A stretch of 64,000 nt of DNA from Tianweitania sediminis. Its GTDB lineage: Bacteria; Pseudomonadota; Alphaproteobacteria; Rhizobiales; Rhizobiaceae. The DNA is taken from positions 1,228,001 through 1,292,000 of the forward strand of contig NZ_JAGIYY010000001.1 of NCBI RefSeq assembly GCF_017813335.1, given 5' to 3'. Position 1 is the stretch's first letter. Every line of letters begins with the position of its first letter. Below the pieces are notes generated by a model. The model saw nothing but the letters and a program-made list of their open reading frames with translations, ran no database searches and was not told where the DNA came from. The position numbers and the translations under genes are program-made. Below, in pieces: positions 26,835 through 35,029 of the stretch.

Positions 26835-27452
26835 GTGGGTGAAGAACTTCATGAGCGCTCGGATGCCGATGGCGCATCCGACAACGTTGCAATCCGCGAC
26901 ATCTCCGTCCTGTCGGACAACTGGTACACGTTGCGCAAGTACGTCCTCGACGTGAAGCGACGCGACGGCACTTGGCAGCGTCAGGAGCGGGAAGCTTACG
27001 ACCGGGGCAACGGCGCCGGCGTCCTGCTTTACAACTCCCGGTCCAGGACCATCGTGCTGACGCGCCAGTTCCGCTTGCCCACCTTCGTGAACGGCGTGGA
27101 AGATGGGATGATGCTGGAAGTGCCGGCCGGTTTGCTGGACGGGCGTGATCCCGCGGAGGCGATCCGGCGCGAGGTCGAGGAAGAAACCGGCTACACCATT
27201 GAAGCGCCCGTGAAAGTAACCGACTGCTTTGCCAGCCCCGGCTCCGTAACGGAGCGGCTGCATCTCTTTGTCGCTGAATATGATCCAGCGTCTCGCCCCA
27301 CGGCAGGCGGCGGACTTGCCGAGGAAGGTGAGGACATCGAAGTGGTGGAGATGGACTTCGATGCAGCACTGGCCGCCGTGGGGAGCGGTGAAATCCGCGA
27401 TGCCAAGACGATCCTGCTGATCTACCACGCACGCGTTCACGGGCTTCTTTGA
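26835..27452 (+). CDS. nudK: NudK-like GDP-mannose pyrophosphatase (Nudix hydrolase)
   Basis: I place the start at GTG 26835 behind GGAG, giving 205 residues. The frame extension back to 26631 overlaps the upstream gene. The text DISVLSDNWYTLRKYVLDV, YDRGNGAGVLLYN, VLTRQFRLPTFVNG and PAGLLDGRDPAEAIRRE then VEEETGY follows E. coli NudK almost block by block. This includes the unusually short Nudix box spacing of that enzyme, and the SPGSVTERLHLFVAEY and EEGEDIEVVEM segments. NudK hydrolyses GDP-mannose to GMP and mannose-1-phosphate. The position that is Asp in E. coli NudK's box appears as Arg here (DGRDP). Confidence 0.88.
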   Translation: MGEELHERSDADGASDNVAIRDISVLSDNWYTLRKYVLDVKRRDGTWQRQEREAYDRGNGAGVLLYNSRSRTIVLTRQFRLPTFVNGVEDGMMLEVPAGLLDGRDPAEAIRREVEEETGYTIEAPVKVTDCFASPGSVTERLHLFVAEYDPASRPTAGGGLAEEGEDIEVVEMDFDAALAAVGSGEIRDAKTILLIYHARVHGLL

Positions 27453-27474
27453 ACCTCGTGCTCTCAGGCTCGTT
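27450..27474 (+). promoter_or_regulatory. EcfG-like promoter ahead of the DUF3096 gene
   Basis: TGAAC (27450-27454), 16 bases, CGTT (27471-27474) differs from the EcfG consensus by one base in the -35. It overlaps the nudK stop codon and lies 27 bases before the DUF3096 start. Confidence 0.45.
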
Positions 27475-27500
27475 GTGCGAGCAGCACATGGAGGTTCCGC

Positions 27501-27650
27501 ATGAGTTTCGAAGCGCTGACGCTAACGCCGCTGATTTCTTTGATAGCGGGCGTGCTGATCCTGATCATGCCGCGGCTCCTGAACTACATCGTCGCGCTCT
27601 ACCTCATTGTGATCGGATTGGTTGGCTTGTTTCCGCAAGTCGCAGCCTAG
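27501..27650 (+). CDS. DUF3096 small membrane protein
   Basis: This 49-residue gene starts at the ATG at 27501 with GGAGG ten bases upstream (ATGGAGGTTCCGC then ATG). The protein reads MSFEALTLTPLISLIAG, then a hydrophobic run and the core PRLLNYIVALYLIVIGLVGL, typical of DUF3096. It has two membrane segments joined by a Pro-Arg turn. Members are often found with stress genes and have no known role. A one-mismatch EcfG promoter directly upstream fits that pattern. Confidence 0.85.
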   Translation: MSFEALTLTPLISLIAGVLILIMPRLLNYIVALYLIVIGLVGLFPQVAA

Positions 27651-27750
27651 GCGGATCGCTCGCCGGAACTTCCAACGCGCGACAATCCGGCCATTGCCGA
27701 AGCCAACCACATTCGTTAAGGGCGAAGGCAGCAACAGGTGGGGATCGATT

Positions 27751-27984
27751 ATGGCTGATCATGGACCAACTGGCCCTTTCGAGACAGGCGCCGAGATGGA
27801 CTACAGTGAGCACGAGAGGACCTATTCGGGTTTTCTGGCGCTGGCGAAGTACGGCACGCTTTCCGTCGTCGCGCTCATGATCGCCATGGCCTTCGGCTTT
27901 TATGCCGGCGGCGGCTTCATCGCGTCCTTGATCCTGTTCGCGCTCATCTGCGGCATCGGCACCTATTTCATGCGGGCGGCCTGA
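27751..27984 (+). CDS. aa3-type cytochrome c oxidase subunit IV
   Basis: The 77-residue protein starts at the ATG at 27751 (MADHGPTGPFETGAEMDYSEHERTY, part). The conserved bacterial subunit IV motif MDYSEHERTYSGFLALAKYG precedes a single long transmembrane region (VVALMIAMAFGFYAGGGF, then ASLILFALICGIGTYF). This matches the COX4_pro_2 family, a small accessory subunit of the aa3 oxidase. Its place 44 bases before pntAA is a recurrent arrangement in Hyphomicrobiales, although the two complexes differ. Confidence 0.88.
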   Translation: MADHGPTGPFETGAEMDYSEHERTYSGFLALAKYGTLSVVALMIAMAFGFYAGGGFIASLILFALICGIGTYFMRAA

Positions 27985-28028
27985 TTTCCCAGCCACCGGT
28001 TCTTCAACAACGGAGAGGGGGCTCGCTG

Positions 28029-29294
28029 TTGGCTCGGACTGTTTTCATCCCGAAGGAAGTCGATCAAGCCGAGCCGCGCGTGGCGGCATCTCCCGATACC
28101 GTGAAGCGCATGAAGGCGCTCGGGCTCGACGTCGTGGTGGAAAGCGGTGCCGGAACTGCGTCCCGCATTCCTGACGCCGAGTTCGAGAAGGCGGGAGCGA
28201 GCATCGGCAGCGCTGGCGATGCAGGCCGCGCTGACATCATTCTCAAGGTGCGCAGGCCCACCTCCGACGAGATCAGCGGCTACAGGTCCGGCACCGTTGT
28301 GATCGCCATCATGGATCCCTACGACCGGCAGGATGCCGTGGACGCCATGGGCGAGGCCGGACTTTCAGCCTTCGCGATGGAGTTCATGCCGCGCATCACG
28401 CGCGCCCAGGTCATGGACGTGCTGTCCTCCCAAGCCAATCTCGCCGGCTATCAGGCCGTGGTCGATGCGGCGGCCGTTTACGACCGCGCGCTTCCGATGA
28501 TGATGACCGCCGCCGGCACCGTTCCTGCCGCCAAGGTCTTCGTGATGGGCGCAGGTGTCGCGGGACTTCAAGCCATCGCAACCGCGCGGCGGCTCGGCGC
28601 CGTGGTCACCGCAACGGACGTACGGCCAGCCGCCAAGGAGCAGGTCGCTTCCCTCGGCGCGAAGTTCGTGGCGGTGGAAGACGAGGAGTTCAAGGCCGCC
28701 GAGACTGCCGGCGGCTATGCCAAGGAAATGTCCAAGGCATACCAGGACAAGCAGGCGGCGCTGGTTGCCGAGCACATCGCCAAGCAGGACATCGTGATCA
28801 CAACGGCGCTGATCCCTGGGCGTCCTGCTCCGAAGCTTGTCAGTGCTGCCATGGTTGCGGCGATGAAGCCTGGTTCGGTGATCGTCGATCTCGCGGTTGA
28901 GCGCGGCGGCAATGTCGAAGGCGCCAAGCCCGGCGAAGCAGTGACCAACGACAATGGCGTGACGATCGTCGGCTACAACAATGTTCCCGGCCGGATCGCC
29001 GCTTCCGCGTCGCTGCTTTACGCGCGCAACCTTTTTGCCTTCCTTGAAACGCTGATCGACAAAAACACCAGGGACCTCGCGATCGACCGCGACGACGAAC
29101 TGGTGAAGGCCACTCTGCTGACCCATGAGGGACAGGTGGTGCACCCGAACTTCACGCGGCCGGTCGTGGAACCGAAGCCGATCATCCCCGGCCAGAACCG
29201 CGGCGACGATCCGGCAACGGATGTCAGTGCAGCACCGCAAGCATCAGAAGACAGCGAAGCGTCCACGTCCGCGAAGATGGAAGGGGGAGTGTGA
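28029..29294 (+). CDS. pntAA: NAD(P) transhydrogenase subunit alpha part 1
   Basis: The 421-residue protein starts at TTG 28029, eight bases after GGAGAGGGGG. It is the NAD(H)-binding domain I of the proton-translocating transhydrogenase: [20 protein letters not shown] at the start, [20 protein letters not shown] for NAD at about residues 175-195, then [15 protein letters not shown] and [17 protein letters not shown]. The soluble domain transfers hydride between NADH and NADP+ with PntB, driven by the proton gradient, supplying NADPH. Its stop overlaps the pntAB start by one base. Confidence 0.95.
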   Translation: MARTVFIPKEVDQAEPRVAASPDTVKRMKALGLDVVVESGAGTASRIPDAEFEKAGASIGSAGDAGRADIILKVRRPTSDEISGYRSGTVVIAIMDPYDRQDAVDAMGEAGLSAFAMEFMPRITRAQVMDVLSSQANLAGYQAVVDAAAVYDRALPMMMTAAGTVPAAKVFVMGAGVAGLQAIATARRLGAVVTATDVRPAAKEQVASLGAKFVAVEDEEFKAAETAGGYAKEMSKAYQDKQAALVAEHIAKQDIVITTALIPGRPAPKLVSAAMVAAMKPGSVIVDLAVERGGNVEGAKPGEAVTNDNGVTIVGYNNVPGRIAASASLLYARNLFAFLETLIDKNTRDLAIDRDDELVKATLLTHEGQVVHPNFTRPVVEPKPIIPGQNRGDDPATDVSAAPQASEDSEASTSAKMEGGV

Positions 29295-29701
29295 TGGAGA
29301 ACAACTCCGTTGAAACCGCTCTTGATCAGCTCGATCGCGCCGTTGCCAACCTGCGGCTGACCCTCGACAACGCCGACAGCGTGGCTGATGCCGTGCATGT
29401 GGCGTCCGGCGGGGTTGTAGACCCGTTCGTGTTCCGGCTCGCGATCTTCGTGCTGGCGATCTTCGTCGGCTATTACGTTGTGTGGTCGGTCACGCCGGCT
29501 TTGCACACGCCGCTGATGGCGGTCACCAACGCCATCTCTTCCGTGATCGTGGTGGGGGCGCTGCTTGCCGTGGGAATTTCGGCATCAGGGCTCGCCACCG
29601 GCTTCGGCTTCATTGCGCTGGTGTTGGCCGCCGTCAACATCTTCGGCGGCTTCCTTGTGACCCAGCGCATGCTGGCGATGTACAAGAAGAAGGAGCGCTG
29701 A
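29294..29701 (+). CDS. pntAB: NAD(P) transhydrogenase subunit alpha part 2
   Basis: The 135-residue protein starts at the ATG at 29294 (TGATG overlap with pntAA; a GTG one codon earlier is possible). A charged N-terminal helix (residues 1-45) is followed by membrane segments [39 protein letters not shown] and [21 protein letters not shown]. This is the membrane half of the split alpha subunit, as in other alphaproteobacteria. It forms the proton channel with PntB. Confidence 0.95.
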   Translation: MENNSVETALDQLDRAVANLRLTLDNADSVADAVHVASGGVVDPFVFRLAIFVLAIFVGYYVVWSVTPALHTPLMAVTNAISSVIVVGALLAVGISASGLATGFGFIALVLAAVNIFGGFLVTQRMLAMYKKKER

Positions 29702-29705
29702 GCCG

Positions 29706-31103
29706 ATGAGCGTGAACCTCGCTTCTTTTCTTTACCTCGTTTCCGGCGTCCTGTTCATCATGGCCTTGCGGGGCCTGTCTCATCCCACCACCAGCCGTCA
29801 GGGCAACACCTACGGCATGGTCGGCATGGGGATCGCGATCCTCACCACGCTGGCGCTGGCGCGCCCCACCCTGGGCGGTTTTTTCCTGATCCTTCTCGGG
29901 CTCGCCATAGGTGGCGGAGCCGGTGCGCTGATTGCGCGGCGCATCGCGATGACGTCGATGCCGCAACTGGTGGCCGCGTTCCACAGCTTGGTCGGCCTTG
30001 CTGCCGTGATGGTGGCCGCGGCCGCCATGTATGCACCTGGAAGCTTCGGCATCGGCTTGGTCGGTGCCATTCATGGCCAGGCGCTGGTGGAGATGAGCCT
30101 CGGTGTGGCGATCGGGGCGATCACCTTCACCGGCTCGGTTATCGCCTTCCTGAAGCTCGACGGACGCATGTCCGGCAAGCCGATCCTCCTGCCCATGCGC
30201 CACGTGGTCAACGCCGCACTCGGCGCGCTGCTGGTGCTTCTGATCATCCTGCTCGTCGGAACGCAAAGCTATGCCGTTTTCTGGCTGATCGTGCTTGTCT
30301 CGCTGGCGCTGGGCGTGCTGCTGATCATCCCGATCGGCGGCGCCGACATGCCGGTGGTCGTGTCCATGCTCAACTCCTATTCGGGGTGGGCTGCAGCGGC
30401 ACTCGGTTTCACGCTCGGCAACCTGGCGCTCATTATCACTGGCGCGCTGGTTGGCTCATCGGGAGCAATCCTGTCCTACATCATGTGCAAGGGCATGAAC
30501 CGCTCGTTTATCTCCGTCATCCTCGGTGGCTTCGGCGGCGAAACCGCTGCGGCGGTTGATGACGGCATTGAGCGCACGGTGAAGCAGGGTTCGGCCGACG
30601 ACGCGGCCTACCTGATGGCGAACGCGTCCAAGGTTATCATCGTGCCCGGTTACGGCATGGCGGTGGCGCAGGCGCAGCACGCCCTTCGCGAGCTGGCCGA
30701 CCGGCTGAAGGCGAATGGCGTTGAAGTAAAATATGCGATCCATCCGGTCGCGGGACGTATGCCAGGCCACATGAACGTGCTGCTTGCAGAGGCCAACGTT
30801 CCCTATGACGAGGTTTTCGAGCTCGAAGACATCAATTCGGAGTTCGCGCAGGCTGACGTTGCCTATGTAATCGGCGCAAACGACGTGACGAACCCGTCGG
30901 CACGCGACGACAAATCGTCGCCGATCTACGGGATGCCGATCCTGGACGTCGACAAGGCCAAGACGTGCTTGTTCGTGAAACGATCGCTCGGCTCCGGTTA
31001 CGCCGGCATCGACAACACGCTGTTCTACAAGGACGGCACCATGATGCTGCTCGGCGATGCCAAGAAGATGACGGAAGACATCGTCAAGGCGATGGACCAC
31101 TGA
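29706..31103 (+). CDS. pntB: NAD(P) transhydrogenase subunit beta
   Basis: The 465-residue protein starts at the ATG at 29706, four bases after pntAB. About nine membrane helices (domain II) fill residues 1-265, including IPIGGADMPVVVSMLNSYSG, a conserved transhydrogenase loop. Domain III binds NADP(H): VIIVPGYGMAVAQAQHALREL, then HPVAGRMPGHMNVLLAEANV, VIGANDVTNPSARDD and MPILDVDKA. The operon ends at a bidirectional terminator at 31109-31134. Confidence 0.96.
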   Translation: MSVNLASFLYLVSGVLFIMALRGLSHPTTSRQGNTYGMVGMGIAILTTLALARPTLGGFFLILLGLAIGGGAGALIARRIAMTSMPQLVAAFHSLVGLAAVMVAAAAMYAPGSFGIGLVGAIHGQALVEMSLGVAIGAITFTGSVIAFLKLDGRMSGKPILLPMRHVVNAALGALLVLLIILLVGTQSYAVFWLIVLVSLALGVLLIIPIGGADMPVVVSMLNSYSGWAAAALGFTLGNLALIITGALVGSSGAILSYIMCKGMNRSFISVILGGFGGETAAAVDDGIERTVKQGSADDAAYLMANASKVIIVPGYGMAVAQAQHALRELADRLKANGVEVKYAIHPVAGRMPGHMNVLLAEANVPYDEVFELEDINSEFAQADVAYVIGANDVTNPSARDDKSSPIYGMPILDVDKAKTCLFVKRSLGSGYAGIDNTLFYKDGTMMLLGDAKKMTEDIVKAMDH

Positions 31104-31108
31104 CGAGT

Positions 31109-31134
31109 AAAAGGCCGGCGAAAGCCGGCCTTTT
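31109..31134. terminator. Bidirectional terminator between pntB and the DUF992 gene
   Basis: AAAAGGCCGGC-GAAA-GCCGGCCTTTT is an 11-base perfect stem with a GAAA loop, flanked by A and T runs that work on both strands for these convergent genes. Confidence 0.93.
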
Positions 31135-31155
31135 ACGTTTCAGGCGCGAGGCGCC

Positions 31156-31629
31156 TCACTTGTAGGAATAGGTGAGCTCCAGACCGGCCACGGCCACCGC
31201 GAGGTTCAGGCCGGTTTGTGCCTGAGCGCTGAGCGGCTGCAAGGTGAAGCTTGTGCGAGGACCGCCTGTCAGCAGGTTCGCGCCTGCACCAACCACGATG
31301 CTGGCTTCGGCATTGGCACCATAGTAGTTGCCGGCCAATTCGCCTTCGCCGAGGTTATAATTCACACCAAACACGGCCCAATGAAGGTTGCCGTTCTGGG
31401 TCATGCCGAGGTCGAGGCCAAGCTTGGAGATCATCCCACTGTAGCGCTGGACCGAACCGCCGCGCGACGGGCGATATTCGCAATCCACCGCCTTGTTGGA
31501 GCCGATCACATAGCTGGTGCCGCCCTGAATGTCACAGCTGAGCACGCCAAGCTGGACGCGTTCACTCGCGGATGCAGGGACGGCGACAACGCCAGCTGCG
31601 AGCGCGGAAAGAACGAGCAAAGACTTCAT
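31156..31629 (-). CDS. DUF992 exported protein
   Basis: The 157-residue protein starts at the ATG at 31627-31629 with GGGAG upstream. A signal peptide (MKSLLVLSALAAGVVAVPASAS) leads into the DUF992 domain: VQLGVLSCDIQGGTSYVIGS, VDCEYRPSRGGSVQRYSG, SKLGLDLGMTQNGNLHWAVF and YYGANAEASIVVGAGANLLTGG. Two cysteines may pair. The domain is common in Hyphomicrobiales and has no known function; it should be periplasmic. An EcfG-like promoter lies at 31660-31684. Confidence 0.9.
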   Translation of the reverse strand: MKSLLVLSALAAGVVAVPASASERVQLGVLSCDIQGGTSYVIGSNKAVDCEYRPSRGGSVQRYSGMISKLGLDLGMTQNGNLHWAVFGVNYNLGEGELAGNYYGANAEASIVVGAGANLLTGGPRTSFTLQPLSAQAQTGLNLAVAVAGLELTYSYK

Positions 31630-31659
31630 GATGAAAACTCCCGATTTGAACGGGGAGTG

Positions 31660-31684
31660 AACTCAGCGAAGTCCGCCAGGTTCC
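31660..31684 (-). promoter_or_regulatory. EcfG-like promoter of the DUF992 gene
   Basis: The minus strand reads GGAAC (31684-31680), 16 bases, AGTT (31663-31660). It keeps the exact -35 and GTT of the -10 and lies 31 bases before the ATG at 31629. Confidence 0.55.
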
Positions 31685-31743
31685 CGGGACACGTCCGGCC
31701 GCCCATCACGATTTGCAACCGGATGTGGTTGATCCGGTTACGG

Positions 31744-32586
31744 TCAGCCGGTCCTGCGCGTGCGAGCGAGTCCGTCCACGGCGGGCTTGTAGTTCGGATC
31801 GAGCTGCGCTGCCCGCGCAAACGATTTGGAAGCGCGCGCGGTGTCGCCGCGCTTTTCGTAAACCAGCGCCTGATTTGCCCAGCTTTCGGCCACTTCGCCG
31901 TTGAGCTTGATGGCGACGTTGAAGTCGGCAAATGCGTTTTCATCGTCCCCGAGGGCGAGGTAGGACAGACCGCGACCATTGTAGCCATTCGGCTGGTCCG
32001 GCGCGAGCGAGATCGTGGTGGCGAAGTCCTCGATGGCGAAGTTGTGCTGGCCGCTTGTCTGATAGAGCAGACCGCGACCATTGTAAGCGCGTGGATCCGT
32101 GGTGTTCATCTGGATCGCGCGCTCATAATCCTGCAGCGCCTGGCGTGATTGCCCGGCGAGGCGGTACACGTCGCCGCGCCCGATATAGGCGACGTCGTAG
32201 CTGTTGTTGATCTGCAGCGACCGATTGTAGTCGGCAATCGCCGACGCCTGATCGCCGAGATAACGGTGGATCAGAGCCCGATTTGCATAAGCTTGGTAGA
32301 ACTGCGGATTGATCGCAATCGCCTGGTCGAAATCCTTGAGCGCCTGGCGATATTCACCGGCGCGTCCATACGCCGAGCCGCGAACGTTGTAGGCTTCGGC
32401 GTCGCGCGGGTTGCGATCGATCACCGATGTCAAAGACGCGATGTTTTCACTCGATCCCTGCGCCGCCTGTATGCTGGCTACCTCACCCAAGCTCGCCGTT
32501 TGGCAGGCGCCCAAGGCGAGCACCGGCAAAAGAACCAGCAGCGGGGTTGCGCTTCGGCGTTTCAGTTGCATCGAATGATTCCACAT
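31744..32586 (-). CDS. TPR repeat lipoprotein
   Basis: The 280-residue protein starts at the ATG at 32584-32586 (MWNHSMQLKRR) behind GGGGAGAGAG. A lipobox LALGACQ at about residues 23-29 marks lipid attachment at Cys. After it come about six tetratricopeptide repeats: AEAYNVRGSAYGRAGEYRQA, YQAYANRALIHRYLGDQASA, YDVAYIGRGDVYRLAGQSRQ, PRAYNGRGLLYQTSGQHNFA, PNGYNGRGLSYLALGDDENA and AESWANQALVYEKRGDTARA. It probably acts as an envelope scaffold in the periplasm; the partner is unknown. It lies 114 bases upstream of the DUF992 gene on the same strand. Confidence 0.9.
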   Translation of the reverse strand: MWNHSMQLKRRSATPLLVLLPVLALGACQTASLGEVASIQAAQGSSENIASLTSVIDRNPRDAEAYNVRGSAYGRAGEYRQALKDFDQAIAINPQFYQAYANRALIHRYLGDQASAIADYNRSLQINNSYDVAYIGRGDVYRLAGQSRQALQDYERAIQMNTTDPRAYNGRGLLYQTSGQHNFAIEDFATTISLAPDQPNGYNGRGLSYLALGDDENAFADFNVAIKLNGEVAESWANQALVYEKRGDTARASKSFARAAQLDPNYKPAVDGLARTRRTG

Positions 32587-32670
32587 CGGAGACTCTCTCC
32601 CCATCACGGCGTCCGCAGCGCGAACCCGAATCAAGCTCAGCCAAAGGCCAGCCTAGGCGCTTCTGGTAAA

Positions 32671-32709
32671 CGAAAAGCGGCGGTGCGACCGATCCGTCGC
32701 GCCACCGCC
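32671..32709 (-). terminator. Probable terminator of rpsU
   Basis: On the minus strand GGCGGTG (with a bulge) and CGAC pair with GTCG and CACCGCC, followed by GCTTTTCGTTT. It lies 40 bases past the rpsU stop. The stem is bulged, so confidence is moderate. Confidence 0.6.
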
Positions 32710-32748
32710 TGCCTTAAGTCTCAGAAAAGCGTCGAAAAGTTGACGGGC

Positions 32749-32997
32749 TCAGCGCGCCGTCGGCCGAGCGGTTGCCGCAGGCTTCGGTGCTGCGATCAGA
32801 CCTTCGCGCTGGGCGCGCTTGCGAGCAAGCTTGCGGGCGCGGCGCACGGCTTCCGCCTTCTCACGGGCGCGCTTTTCCGACGGCTTCTCGTAATGATCCC
32901 GCATCTTCATCTCGCGAAACACACCTTCGCGCTGAAGCTTCTTCTTGAGCGCACGCAGCGCCTGATCGACATTGTTGTCGCGAACGAGTACCTGCAC
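32749..32997 (-). CDS. rpsU: 30S ribosomal protein S21 (bS21)
   Basis: The 82-residue protein starts at GTG 32995-32997, with AGGGA upstream. It reads [40 protein letters not shown], then a basic helix ([20 protein letters not shown]), all standard for S21 in the small ribosomal subunit. It ends in an Ala/Pro/Thr tail common in alphaproteobacteria. The frame continues upstream to 33222 without protein character, so the GTG start is chosen by family alignment. Confidence 0.95.
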   Translation of the reverse strand: MQVLVRDNNVDQALRALKKKLQREGVFREMKMRDHYEKPSEKRAREKAEAVRRARKLARKRAQREGLIAAPKPAATARPTAR

Positions 32998-33343
32998 GGG
33001 ATCCCTGTTCCACCGGTTGGAGAGGCCAAACAAAAATTCGGCCCATGCCAAGCGGCATCGGGCCACTGCTGTCGCGTGCACACGGCCCGCGATCTTTCGC
33101 GCCATTATCAGATCGGCGAGGCAGTGTCCATCGGCTTTCCGTAACGTCGCCTCCCGCTTCTTAGCCGGGATGCGACCTCGCGAAGCAGGTGGTGCGGCGC
33201 AAAGCGGCAAGCCCCGTCGCAATCAGCGCAAAGGTGGAAGCGGCTTTTCAGTAGTGCTACACACCGGCAATGACGAAGCGGCCGCCGATCGACGCACGAG
33301 GGCTGGCGCTTCCGTTTTCACGCGGTTTCGACGAGGCTCTGCC
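32998..33343. other. Intergenic region between rpsU and soxB
   Basis: This divergent 346-base space has no recognisable gene. The long frames crossing it (minus 32749-33222 and plus 32972-34597) are extensions of rpsU and soxB. I could not define promoters or a regulatory RNA here by eye. Confidence 0.5.
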
Positions 33344-34597
33344 ATGCGGAAATATTCGGTCTTTGCGATCGCGCGCGAAGCGATGCGCGGCCATAAGGGC
33401 TGGGAACAGCAGTGGACGTCGCCCGAACCGCGCAAGGACTACGAGGTCCTGATCATTGGCGCCGGCGGGCATGGGCTCGCAACTGCTTACTACCTCGCCA
33501 AGGAACACGGCATCACCGACATTGCCGTCCTGGAAAAAGGCTGGCTCGGCGGCGGCAACACCGGCCGAAACACCACCATCATCCGTTCGAACTACCTGTA
33601 TGACGAGAGCGCCGGCATCTACAACCACGCGCTGAACCTGTGGGACGGTCTTTCTCAGGACCTCAACTACAACGTCATGTACAGCCCGCGCGGCGTGATG
33701 ATGCTCGCGCACAACGTCCACGACGTGCAGGTCTTGAAGCGGCACGTCCACGCGAACCGCCTGAACGGCGTTCCCAACGACTGGCTCACGCCCGAAGAAG
33801 CGAAGGAGTTCTGTCCTCCGCTCAACATTTCCAAGCAGGCGCGCTACCCGATCGTCGGTGCAGCGCTCCAGCGCAAGGGCGGCACGGCACGGCACGATGC
33901 GGTGGCCTGGGGCTATGCGCGCGCAGCTTCGGCGCGAGGCGTCCACATCATTCAGAACTGCGAAGTCACGGCCATCCGCCGCTCTTCCAACGGCCATGTG
34001 ATCGGCGTCGACACCAATCGGGGGCCGATCGGCGCCAAGAAGATCGGCGTTGTTGCGGCCGGCCACACATCGGTGCTGATGGAGATGGCTGGCGTGCGCA
34101 TGCCGCTCGAAAGCTACCCGCTGCAGGCGCTGGTGTCGGAGCCGGTGAAACCCTGCTTCCCTTGCGTGGTGATGTCCAACACGGTGCACGCTTATATCTC
34201 GCAATCCGACAAGGGCGAGTTGGTGATCGGCGCCGGCACTGACCAGTACATTTCGTATTCGCAGACGGGTGGCTTGCACATCATCAACCACACGCTTGAC
34301 GCGATCTGCGAGATGTTCCCAATGTTTGCACGCATGAAGATGCTGCGCTCGTGGGGCGGCATCGTGGACGTGACGCCGGATCGTTCTCCGATCCTGGCGA
34401 AAACGCCTGTTCCGGGGCTTTATGTGAACTGCGGCTGGGGAACCGGTGGCTTCAAGGCAACGCCGGGTTCGGGCAATGTTTTTGCCCACACAATTGCCAA
34501 CGACAACCCGCATCCGATCAACGCCCCGTTCACGCTGGAACGCTTCCGCACCGGTCGCTTGATCGACGAGGCGGCTGCGGCTGCCGTTGCACACTAA
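33344..34597 (+). CDS. soxB: Sarcosine oxidase subunit beta
   Basis: The 417-residue protein starts at the ATG at 33344 ([20 protein letters not shown]). The FAD-binding motif is [20 protein letters not shown] at about residues 35-54, and [18 protein letters not shown] is the flavin-attachment region typical of heterotetrameric sarcosine oxidase. [20 protein letters not shown] closes the domain. The beta subunit oxidises sarcosine to glycine, passing the one-carbon unit to folate in subunit alpha. It is the first of soxBDAG. Confidence 0.95.
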   Translation: MRKYSVFAIAREAMRGHKGWEQQWTSPEPRKDYEVLIIGAGGHGLATAYYLAKEHGITDIAVLEKGWLGGGNTGRNTTIIRSNYLYDESAGIYNHALNLWDGLSQDLNYNVMYSPRGVMMLAHNVHDVQVLKRHVHANRLNGVPNDWLTPEEAKEFCPPLNISKQARYPIVGAALQRKGGTARHDAVAWGYARAASARGVHIIQNCEVTAIRRSSNGHVIGVDTNRGPIGAKKIGVVAAGHTSVLMEMAGVRMPLESYPLQALVSEPVKPCFPCVVMSNTVHAYISQSDKGELVIGAGTDQYISYSQTGGLHIINHTLDAICEMFPMFARMKMLRSWGGIVDVTPDRSPILAKTPVPGLYVNCGWGTGGFKATPGSGNVFAHTIANDNPHPINAPFTLERFRTGRLIDEAAAAAVAH

Positions 34598-34639
34598 ACC
34601 CTGTCCGCCGCTTGTTGCCATGCACGGGATGTCTTCATC

Positions 34640-35029
34640 ATGCTGTTGATTCACTGTCCTTATTGCGAGGAAGCGCGGCCGGAACTCGAGTTCCGCAACG
34701 GCGGCGAAGCGCATATCGCGCGTTCAACCAGCATTGCCGATGAAAGCGACGAAGCGTTCGAAGCGTTCTTCTTCATCCGCACGAACCCGAAAGGCCTGGT
34801 GTACGAGCGGTGGCGGCACATCCATGGTTGCGGGCGTTTTTTCAACGCGGTGCGGGATTCCGTCACCGACAAGTTCCTGCATGTCTACAAGGCCGGTGAA
34901 GCAAAGGTCGAACCTTCCGCTCTGATGGCGAACCTGCCCGAGCACGGCGCTTATGCGAATGTGCCTGCAGCCGAACTCAACGCGAAGACACCGGCGCGCA
35001 AGCGCGCGACCAAGGACGGAGAGGCTTGA
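34640..35029 (+). CDS. soxD: Sarcosine oxidase subunit delta
   Basis: The 129-residue protein from ATG 34640 has the zinc-binding pattern of SoxD: HCPYCEEARPELEFRNGGEA at the N-terminus and RWRHIHGCGRFFNAVRDSVT in the centre. It is a structural subunit of the complex. The C-terminal 40 residues (AAELNAKTPARKRATKDGEA end) extend past the common domain. The stop overlaps the soxA start (TGATG). Confidence 0.94.
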   Translation: MLLIHCPYCEEARPELEFRNGGEAHIARSTSIADESDEAFEAFFFIRTNPKGLVYERWRHIHGCGRFFNAVRDSVTDKFLHVYKAGEAKVEPSALMANLPEHGAYANVPAAELNAKTPARKRATKDGEA

